Assembly: GCA_019096155.1 (NCBI GenBank)
Contig: JAHCVI010000001.1
Span: 1,426,001 to 1,490,000, forward strand
Length of the DNA: 64,000 nucleotides
Direction of reading: 5' to 3'
Source: Staphylotrichum longicolle
Lineage: Eukaryota > Ascomycota > Sordariomycetes > Sordariales > Chaetomiaceae
Both the position numbers and the translations under genes were made by a program. Shown piece by piece: positions 56,351 to 64,000 of the stretch (the first letter of the stretch is position 1; each line of letters starts with the position of its first letter). Under the pieces are notes generated by a model. It searched no databases. It was not told the DNA's origin and worked only from the letters and a program-made list of their open reading frames with translations.

Positions 56351-57819
56351 ATGCGCCGTGTCGTCGTGACTGGCCTCGGGGCCATCACCCCTCTCGGCGT
56401 GGGCATCCGCCGCACGTGGCAGCGCCTGCTGGCCTCCGAGTCCGGGCTCGTCAGCGTCGCCGGCCGCGGCAGAGACGCCGTCGAACAGGCCCAGTGGCGG
56501 GACCTGACCAGCACCGTCGCCGGGCTCGTGCCCTCCTCGCCTCCCTCCCCCTCCGGCGCGGGAGGCCAGGGAAGCGATGACGGTGTGTGGCGCCCGTCCG
56601 ACTGGCTCGACGCCTCGGACCAGCGCCGCATGTCCACTTTTGCCCAGTACGCCGTCGCCGCCGCCGAGATGGCCCTGAGCGACGCCGGGTGGCGGCCGAC
56701 GCGGGAGGACGAGTGCGAGATGACGGGCGTGTGCCTGGGGAGCGGGATTGGGAATCTGGACGACTTTTATGCCACCAGCGTGGCGTTTGATCGAGGGGTA
56801 GGCCGGCCCTCTCTGCTTCTGCTTCGCGGATAGGAAAATGAATTGTTTTTTTGCTGAGACGGGGAATGAAAAAAAGGGCTACAAGAAGGTCTCGCCGCTG
56901 TTTGTGCCCAAGATCTTGATCAACCTCGCCGCGGGGCACATTGCCATGCGCTACGGCCTGCGCGGCCCGAACCACGCCGCCACCACCGCCTGCACCACGG
57001 GCGCGCACTCGATTGGCGATGCCGCGCGCTTCATTGCCTTTGGCGACGCCGATGTCATGGTTGCCGGCGGTGCCGAGTCGTGCATCCACCCGCTCACCTT
57101 TGCCGGGTTTGGCCGGTCGAGGTCGCTGTCTACCGCCTTCAACCACGATCCGCCCGCGAGCTGTCGGCCGTTTGACGCCGACCGTGCCGGGTTTGTCGTT
57201 GCCGAGGGCGCGGCCGTGGTCGTGTTGGAGGAACTGGAGCATGCCAAACGGAGGGGGGCCCGGATCCTGGCCGAGCTGAAGGGGTACGGGTGCAGCGGCG
57301 ATGCTTACCACATGACGGCGCCGAGGGAAGACGGATCAGGCGCTCTGTTGGCCATGAAGCGGGCGCTGAAGAATGCGGGTGTCAAACCGGGGCAGGTCGA
57401 CTACATCAACGCTCATGCCACGGGGACACTGGTCGGGGATGCTGCCGAAGCGGTGGCTATCCGCTCCTTGATGACGGGCGAGGACGGAGTGGATGATGAG
57501 AGCAAGGTGACGGTGAGCAGCACAAAGGGCGCCATTGGGCATCTCCTGGGGGCTGCCGGGGCGATTGAGGCTGTGTTTTCTGTCCTTGCCATCGCCGAGG
57601 TGAGTCTGACCCCAGCCAGCGAATGCTTTACTCCAGGCTTCTACTAACAATTGCCAGAACGCCATTCCTCCCACGTTGAACCTGGGCAAGCCGAACGTGG
57701 GCGCCAACTTCAACTTTGTGCCGCAGCAGGCGCAGGAGAAGGAGGTCAAGGTGGCCATGTCCAACAGCTTTGGCTTTGGCGGCACAAACGCCTCGCTGGT
57801 GTTTTCCGAGCTGGACTAA
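56351..57819 (+). CDS. CEM1: Mitochondrial 3-oxoacyl-[acyl-carrier-protein] synthase (CEM1-like)
   Basis: Condensing enzyme of type II mitochondrial fatty-acid synthesis, which supplies octanoate for lipoic acid. Exons 56351-56797, 56877-57599 and 57658-57819 give 443 aa, the family length; introns are 79 and 58 nt, the second with CTACTAAC. It starts at once with the fold, MRRVVVTGLGAITPLGVG. The catalytic triad is C188 (TTACTTGAHSIGDA), H329 (YINAHATGT) and H371 (GHLLGAAGAIE), with the supporting K366. The end is SNSFGFGGTNASLVF, the Gly-rich KAS C-terminus. No long targeting peptide is visible, as in other fungal CEM1 proteins. No frame breaks. A functional link with PDX1, a lipoylated protein elsewhere in the window, is biochemical and not positional. 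Confidence 0.93.
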
Positions 57820-58211
57820 CGAACGGGGGACAATAATCTCCCATCATGTATAACTGCAAGCATGTACAATAGCCGAGTGTAAAATACTGTCAAGATGGGT
57901 AGGGGCGGTCCGGACAACACATGGAGCATCAGGCATGGCGTAGATACCGGGGTCATAGACTGGGGCATGGGAGAGGCCAAGAAAGCTTAGATTGAACAGT
58001 TATTGACTGTGATAACATGAGAGAAGCTCTGTTTTCATTCGAGTTATCCCTTGATCTTGTCCTGATGAGAGAGCACCACAAAATCACACACCACCAACCC
58101 TAACCCATATCGACACCTCGAGATAACATTTTCCGACGAAAGACGAGCGACAGCTCCCGTCCCCATTGCCTTGACACACTCCCTCCGTCCACAGTTCCAC
58201 AGATACTCCCA
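57820..58211. other. Gap between CEM1 and CBP3
   Basis: This 392-bp non-coding gap lies between two same-strand genes. It should hold the CEM1 3' UTR and a compact CBP3 promoter. Nothing else is seen. Confidence 0.5.
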
Positions 58212-59225
58212 ATGGCTTGCCGAAGTTGCAGCGCAGGCCTCGGCCAGCTGCCCAAGAGGGTAGCAGCGCCCCTGCGACAGAATCTCGTCGACATGCACCC
58301 ATTACAGTCTTCATTACGATGCGCCGCTGCGTCGAGTCCCGCGACATGCGCCCTCGGCTTTGCGACAGCACCCATCAGCGCCCCGACCCGATCCGCCCGA
58401 CGAGCCCTCCACACCACAGCACCCCGCCAAAAGTTTGACCTGAAGGGAATGCTGCTTGGCCGCGTCGCCCAGAGTCTCGCGGCCGGCAAGAGCAGCTATT
58501 TCGTCTACAAGACGACCGAGACCATGTACAAGGCCTGCGCCGCCCAGGCCGACTACACAATCAACGCCGCAGACCGCAAAGCCGGCACGCTGCAGACGAC
58601 GGCCGACGGCGAAGAGATTGGCGTCAGCAAGGGCGGGCCGTGGCATGATGGTATGTCATCTGTCTTTTTCTCACAAAAGACAATCAAAGACTAACACCCG
58701 TCTCCAGACCTCGCCCTCCTCCCCACCTTCAGCACCTGGGCCCACGTCACCATGCTGCACATGTACCTGCTCGTCGTCCGCTTCCGCTGCCTCGACTCCG
58801 TCTCCCAGCAGGCCTGGCAGGACCAGCTCGTGAACCACTTCTTCTACCACGCCGAGGCCAAGATGGAGGACGTCCACGACCTGTCTTCGCGCATGATCCG
58901 CCAGCGCTACCTCAAGGACCTGTTTGTCCAGTGGCGCGGCCTGATCCTGGCCTGCGACGAGGCCATCGTCAAGGGCGACGCCGTGCTGGCCTCGGCTGTG
59001 TGGCGGAACCTGTTCAAGGCCAGCGAGGACGTCGACGTGCGGTCCCTGGCCGCCGTCGTCGCGTGGATGCGGTCGGGGCTGAGGGAGCTGGGCGAGATGA
59101 GTGATGAATCGGTCGAGCTGGTGGGGCACAAGGCGTTCCCGTCGGTGGGCACAAAGTTTGGCGTCATCGACCTGCCCACTGCGTCGATGAAGGCCGCGTT
59201 TGAGCAAGCGGGCATTCGCCCATAA
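58212..59225 (+). CDS. CBP3: Ubiquinol-cytochrome c chaperone CBP3
   Basis: Mitochondrial assembly factor that, with CBP6 in yeast, binds mitoribosomes and newly made cytochrome b for complex III assembly. Exons 58212-58650 and 58708-59225 flank a 57-nt intron (GTATGT...CCAG), with the join at GGPWHD-DLALLPTFSTWAHV, giving 318 aa. The N-terminal ~75 residues are Arg/Ala/Ser-rich with SARRALHTTAPRQ, a mitochondrial presequence. The chaperone domain (about 145-300) reads MLHMYLLVVRFRCLD, WQDQLVNHFFYHAEAKMED, RMIRQRYLKDLFVQWRGLILACDEAI and ASAVWRNLFKA. The start at 58212 is the first ATG of the frame; a later one (at HP, residue 28) would shorten the presequence. No frame breaks. Confidence 0.9.
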
Positions 59226-59297
59226 GAAAGCCCATCTGTATCATACCCTGTAACCAACAAAGCTTGTAACACATAACAATGTAAACCACCAACCCGC

Positions 59298-60071
59298 TCA
59301 ATCCACCCGCTCCCACATCTCAAACTCATACTCGGTCCCCGCCTCGCTCTGCACACCCCTCGGCACCTCCTCCCCAACCCACCCGTCCATCTCCTCCTGC
59401 CCGCTGCGCCTCCACCCCGTCTCCTCCCCCTGGCCTTCCTCCAACCTGACGGGGAAAAACGTATCACACTCAAACTCGCTCCGCACCCTCGTCAACAACA
59501 CCCTCCTCGCCTCCCCTAACTTCAGCGCCGCATCATAGATCTGCCCACCCCCAATGACAAACACCCTCCCCAGCCCCGGCCCCGGTCCCCCGTTCCCTTG
59601 CGCCCGCCCTTCCTCATCCCTCACCCCCTTCAGATACCGCAGCGCCTCCTCCAGACTCCCCGCCAGCACCGCGCCCCCTCCGGCAACCCCGCCAGCAGCA
59701 GCAGCAGTCCCTGCCCCTGTCCCTGCCCCTCCCGCCGCCGCCGCCGCCGACCGCGACACAACGACGTTCAGCCTGCCCGGCAGGGGCCGGAACCGCTCCG
59801 GGATGCTCTCCCACGTCTTGCGGCCCATGATGACCGCGTTTTGCACTACCGGAGCAGCAGCAGCAGCAGCAGAAGGCGAAAGGGAAAGAGGAGGAGGAGG
59901 AGGGAGCCGCTTCGTCACGCGCGCGAAATACGCCATCTCCCTGCGCAGGCCCGTCCAAGGGAGCGTGCCGTGGCGGCCGATGCCCATTTGCTGCGTGGCG
60001 GCGACGATGAGGGTGAGTTCCGGGAGGGCCAAGTTGGCCGCGGCGGTTGCTGTTGCCGTGGCTGTTGACAT
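59298..60071 (-). CDS. DFR1: Dihydrofolate reductase with low-complexity insertions
   Basis: Reduces dihydrofolate to tetrahydrofolate with NADPH for thymidylate and purine synthesis. Single exon, 257 aa. The DHFR core is clear: LTLIVAATQQMGIGRHGTLPW (substrate and Met20-type loop), LRREMAYFARVTKR, NAVIMGRKTWESIPERFRPLPGRLNVVVSR (NADPH site), VFVIGGGQIYDAAL and a C-terminal YEFEMWERVD strand. Two unusual insertions occur: a Pro/Ser/Ala block (about residues 57-75) before NAVIMGRK and an Ala/Gly/Thr block (about 110-135) after NVVVSR. A poly-Ala/Thr N-terminus (STATATATAAAN) precedes the core. The insertions are GC-rich trinucleotide DNA and would sit in surface loops. Only 72 bp separate its stop from the convergent CBP3. 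Confidence 0.92.
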   Translation of the reverse strand: MSTATATATAAANLALPELTLIVAATQQMGIGRHGTLPWTGLRREMAYFARVTKRLPPPPPLSLSPSAAAAAAPVVQNAVIMGRKTWESIPERFRPLPGRLNVVVSRSAAAAAGGAGTGAGTAAAAGGVAGGGAVLAGSLEEALRYLKGVRDEEGRAQGNGGPGPGLGRVFVIGGGQIYDAALKLGEARRVLLTRVRSEFECDTFFPVRLEEGQGEETGWRRSGQEEMDGWVGEEVPRGVQSEAGTEYEFEMWERVD

Positions 60072-60498
60072 GGTCGGCACTTTCGTTTTTTTTTCTTTCT
60101 TTCTTGGTGTGTCAACGGGTTTTCGTATAGGTAGGTGGTGGGGTGGGGGTGGTGGTGGTGGTTGTTGTATGGATGGATGGATGGGTTCAGGTGGTTTTCT
60201 TAAGGGATCTGGCGCGGTGTACGAGGGGTTGGTGTTTGATGTGAGCAGCATCCACGAAAAGGGCACGGAAAGGTGAAAGGTGAATGAAAGAGAACCACAA
60301 AATGTGGGGCAGAAATGCGTAGTTGCGATGTCCTCATTGGCTGGCCGACGTGCCCCTGAGACAGACAAACAGCACGCCTGACACACAGTCAAACCACCAC
60401 GACGTCCATTAATCCTCTATAACGTCTCTAACCTCACAATAACAAAACAACAACAAGGCGCCCCCCTCGTCTAAAATTACCACCACCACCCGGCAACC
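60072..60498. other. Gap upstream of dihydrofolate reductase, downstream of the YPP1-like gene
   Basis: This 427-bp stretch lies between two minus-strand genes. It carries a T/C-rich tract next to the DHFR start, GGT repeats and ATGG repeats (about 60138-60185), and probably the YPP1-like 3' UTR at its right end. Confidence 0.5.
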
Positions 60499-63400
60499 TT
60501 ACAACACATACCCGCCCCCCACAACCTCCCACGCCCTCACCCCCCTGCTGTCCTCCAGCTCGACGCACCACCACAGCGCGTCCCGCGCCTTGTCCACCTG
60601 CCCGCTCTCCTCGTACGCCCGCGCCAGCGCAAACCACGCCTCCGAGTCGTTCCACCCGCTGCCGAGCTTGGTCAGCCCCGAGAGCAGGCCGTACGCCCGG
60701 TCGCGCGCCGCAAGCCTGTCGTTGAGCGGCAGCGACGTCGCGCGGTGCGGCGGGGGCAGCGGCGGGCCGAGGAGCGACGACGACGTTGTCGCGGCGGGTG
60801 AGGACAGGGACGGGAGATGCCCGTTTGGCTCGGCGGGCTTTGCTTTTGGTTTTTGTTTCGTTGGGCCCAAGCCGAGCGGGGCGGAGGGGAGAGCGGGGAA
60901 CTTGTCCTCGTGGCTTGGAGTTGTGAGCATGCTCGCGTCGGTGGTGGGAGCAAAGATGCTGTCGTTGGTGAGAGAAAGCCCGCTGAGGTCCAGCCCCGGC
61001 ACGGCCGGCGGGGGAAGCAGCTTCTCGGTGTAGATATCCAACAGAATATTAGACAGTCCGACAATGGCGCCTGAATGGTTTGGGAAATGCGTCAGGGCCG
61101 TCTCGAAGTCTGCGCGTGCCCCGTACGGCCGCTCGCGGGCGAGAGACAGATTTCCTTTCTGTAAACAGTTAGCATCTGCCATCTTAACCCAGCTTGTGAA
61201 AAGTAACCCACCTCAGCCCAAACGTCCGCCATGACATCCTCCGCGCTCTTCTCCATCCCCCAGCCCGCCTGCCGCACCGACAACGCCCCCGACGCCTCGT
61301 TCACAACATCCGCCTCCAGGCCCTGCGCAACCTTTTCAGCCTCGATGATCGCCTTGTTCGCATCGTCCAGCAGGCCAGCCCGGCGATAGAAGCCCGCGAT
61401 CACCAGCCACACCTTGACCAAGATCACCCTCCTCCGCCGCCGGTTATGGTCCGGCGAGAACTGCACGTAGGGCAGCAGCGCCGTAAACGGCCCTGCCGCC
61501 TTCCCAGCAGCGACCCCCTCCGAGCTCGCCGCTGCCCTCGAGCGGGACGACGACCTGCGGGGACCGTCCCTCGGCGGCTCGACCGTCTGCTTGGTGACGG
61601 GGGTGAAGTAGTGCGGCAGGTTTCGCTCGTCGAATGCGGCAAAGTACTTGTCACCATCGAGCGGGGGCACCGGCGGCTCTCCTGAGCTGACCGCCCGTTG
61701 CCGGCTGCCGCTCCGGTCCCGCTTGCGCAAACTGTTCCGGCTCCGGAGCTTGGTGTCCTCGGACCGGCGAGTCGAGGACTGGTAGGGCGCCGCGTCATTG
61801 GACGATTGGAGCGTCAGTCCCGTGGTCGCGACGCTCTGGGTGGTTTGTGTAGTCTGCGGTCGGGAGGCGATCGTTGTTAGCTTCTCGTTGTTGTTATTGT
61901 TCACAACGCTCTGCCGCAGGCCCCTTTCTGATTTGCCCCCAAATACGCTACCCCTGAAGCTGCGCGTGGTGGCAGATGTTTTGGGTAGCTCGGCCTTGGA
62001 GAGCTCGGGTTTCTGGTCCAGGTCGCCAAACAACCGCGGAAACAAAGTGAGCAGCTCCGTGCTGGCGTTGACCGCGACGGCCGGGCCTTCGACGAGCTCG
62101 AGGATGGCGAGCTGCGTCATCTTGATCTGGAGGATGCTCTCCTTCTCGTAGTCATCCATCTCATCCACTAGGCCATCGCCATTCTTCGGCTTTGATCCCA
62201 GCCTCCTTGAGGTGCTCGCTTCGGTACCCAGTCAAGTGTTTACTCCCAAACAGAACAAAGGGTCCTTGAACTGCTCGATGGCGCCCTCACAGGCCCGCGC
62301 AGCCATGACGTACTCTTGCCGCGCGCTCAGCATCAGCGCGAGCAGGTGCCATAGCGGGATTAGCGACCGCTCCCGCCAGTACAACCCGAGTCGCAGCTCC
62401 TGGCTTTGGCTAAGGGATTTGTCGGCAAGAAGAGCTGTCTTGACCAGCTCAATTGACGCTGACAGCTTGCGCTGCTCGGCGTACAACACCCCCAGAGCAA
62501 ACACGGCCCGGGGATCGGCCGCATGGCCAAGTCCAGGCGACAACGATCTCCTGAGACACTGAATGGCCTTCTCCTGAATCGTGGCGCGTGACTCGGGCTC
62601 GTACGTCATCCGCGCCCACTGGGCTTGGGCCAGCCCTATCGACTGCCACGCGACGGCGAGCACATTCGACGGCACCTCGTCTTCAGGATCGGCACCATCC
62701 GAGTCCCGGCCTTGCTCCTTCTCTACCAGATCCTCAAGCTCCTCGGCCAGCTTGTGCGCCTTCTCGGCCGCCTCCCTGCTGCCGAACCGGCAGAGCGCCG
62801 CAATGCACACCGAGATGGTCTCGAACATGATCGCAGCGCTATCCAGCGCAGGCTCGTGGTGGCCCGTCTTTTCCACCCGCGCCCTGCCCTTCTTGACAAG
62901 CTCGAACCACGAGTCGAAGGCCATGAAAGCCAGATCAAACTCGGCCACCGCAAGATGCACCGTAAACATGTGCCTCAGGATCGCCGTCGAGTGATACGTC
63001 TTGGCCGCGGCGCCATAGAGCGAGTCCAGAGTCCCATGGCACAACGAGTCCCTCCCCCCAGCACCCAAATCGCCCTCCTTCCACCCACGCCCATTCAGGA
63101 TCTCCCAGTTCTGCATCATCCGCCGCACAAAGTCCTCCACCTCCACCCGCTCCTCGTCCGCCCTCGGAAACCTCGTCTCGCCGTACAACAGCCCCTGGTA
63201 GATCAGCTCGACCTTCTTCAGCTCGCGCACAACAGCGCCCTGACCGACGCCCCCTCATACCCCGCCGACGCCGTGAACCCCCCCATCGGGAACGGCAGAC
63301 CCCCCTGCAACACCTCGGACAGCGCGAGGTAGTACGCGCCCCACACCTGCCGCCGGCACGCCGCCCTTGAAGCCCTTCCCGCCGGGCAGCGCGGCGGGCC

Positions 63401-64000
63401 CGCCGCCCTGGCCGCGGCCCAGTACCGCCCCCACGCGCGGAAGCACACCAGGCTGTCCGGCTCGCGCGGCGACCGCGCCCCGTCCCGCAGCGCCTGCGCG
63501 GCGAGCAGGCAGTACTCGGTCAGGAACAGCTCGGCCCAGTAGCGCGTCTGCTGGCGCGAGGCCGGGCCGGGCCCCGCGGCCCACACGGCGCCCAGCCCGG
63601 GCAGGGCGGCCTCGAAGGCGGCGAGGGCCCCGCGCGCTGGCCGTCGCGCGCGAGGCAGTTGGCGCGCAGGTAGGCGGCCTTGAGGGCGCACACTTTGGTC
63701 CATTCGGAGGGGTTGCCCGGAGGGCGTCGGCGGCGGAGGGGTCGTTGCGGTTGTTGTCGTTGTCGTCGTCGTCGTCGAGAAGGGTGTGGGGCAGGCGGGC
63801 GAGGGCGGCTGGGTAGTCGCGGAGTACCCAGAGGAGCCAGCCGGCGCAGACGCGGGCTTGGAAGCGGTCTTCGGGGCGCGAAGAGGAGTCGATTGCTGAA
63901 GAGCGGGGGCAGGTGGAGGGCTACGTCGGGGCCGCCGGGGTTGTGAGGAGGAAGAAGGCGGGTGCTGTCGCCGGCGGTTGTGGAGGGGCGGGTTTGAGGT
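60499..64000 (-). CDS. YPP1: YPP1/TTC7-like TPR protein, incomplete at the window edge; several frame breaks
   Basis: In yeast Ypp1, with Efr3, anchors the phosphatidylinositol 4-kinase Stt4 at the plasma membrane. The last exon is 61158-60499, ending at the TAA, and the previous one ends at 61212 (53-nt intron, GTGGGT...TACAG; join VWAE-KGNLSLARERPYGAR). TPR-like helical text runs from the right edge: WTKVCALKAAYLRANCLARDG, VWGAYYLALSEVLQGGLPFP, KKVELIYQGLLYGETRFPRA, FDLAFMAFDSWFELVKKGRA and LWHLLALMLSARQEYVMAA. A Ser/Arg-rich disordered middle (about 61500-62000) and C-terminal TPRs (DSEAWFALARAYEESGQVDKARDALWW) follow. The frame breaks near 63717, 63630, 63397, 63353, 63252, 62253 and 62186. 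All but 63353 are explained by lost bases in short runs; 63353 is unclear. The start codon lies beyond 64000. An intron from GTAAAC near 62243 is an alternative for the 62.2-kb breaks. Confidence 0.78.

Noticed and set aside
58085..58110. Short CCCTAA-like text suggesting telomere repeats
   Set aside because: Only one imperfect copy, located inside the promoter of CBP3.
1..64000. Secondary-metabolite cluster, transposon, viral insertion or defence system
   Set aside because: No polyketide or peptide synthetase, terpene cyclase, transposase, reverse transcriptase, capsid or NLR-type motif was found on either strand.

Overview
The window is nuclear DNA of a filamentous ascomycete, most likely a Sordariomycete of the Sordariales. 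The evidence is short GT-AG introns (47 to 200 nt, many with a CTAAC-like branch site), GC-rich third codon positions, and proteins that look like Neurospora or Chaetomium orthologues, such as a G-gamma protein beginning MPQYTSRDVGDPSQIKKNK. I recognise sixteen protein-coding genes, nearly all housekeeping. No rRNA, tRNA, transposon ORF, CRISPR array or secondary-metabolite cluster was recognised. I ran no search; all family names come from recognised motifs.

Layout. 2.7-6.1 kb (-) eIF3a; 7.9-8.2 kb (+) G-protein gamma subunit; 9.1-10.0 kb (+) a Rdx/SelW-like thioredoxin-fold protein with a repeat-encoded Ala-Ala-Gly tail; 11.8-13.0 kb (-) PP1 catalytic subunit; 16.6-20.9 kb (-) NTO1-like PHD-finger protein; 24.2-26.9 kb (-) a leucine-rich-repeat protein. 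Then comes a stretch of about 9 kb with no recognisable gene (26.9-35.9 kb). After it: 35.9-36.9 kb (-) a mitochondrial membrane protein with a badly broken frame; 37.9-39.3 kb (+) PDX1/E3BP; 39.6-41.6 kb (-) a family III CoA-transferase; 45.0-48.4 kb (+) a Zn2Cys6 transcription factor; 48.7-49.7 kb (-) an intradiol ring-cleavage dioxygenase; 52.4-55.6 kb (-) an OPT oligopeptide transporter; 56.4-57.8 kb (+) mitochondrial beta-ketoacyl-ACP synthase; 58.2-59.2 kb (+) CBP3; 59.3-60.1 kb (-) dihydrofolate reductase; 60.5 kb to the right edge (-) a YPP1/TTC7-like TPR protein, incomplete at its N-terminus.

How the genes relate. Most neighbours have unrelated jobs. Four mitochondrial genes lie close in two pairs: the broken membrane protein with PDX1 (divergent), and CEM1 with CBP3 (same direction, 392 bp apart). 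The CoA-transferase, zinc-cluster regulator and dioxygenase occupy one 10-kb block and could form a small aromatic-catabolism group, but this is inference from position.

The strongest signal that the gene list does not explain is technical or evolutionary. Seven genes need single- or double-base corrections to keep a conserved frame. I count about 19 sites, and nearly all look like one base lost from a short homopolymer run. They cluster at 36.0-36.6 and 62.2-63.7 kb. The best explanation is homopolymer under-calling in the assembly, not real pseudogenes. Protein lengths below marked 'restored' assume those bases. The most interesting real features are the ATG-only first coding exon of eIF3a, the 644-nt intron inside the zinc cluster, the AAG tail of the Rdx protein, and a degenerate ~130-bp repeat array near the left edge. 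I did not find a convincing new multi-gene system.
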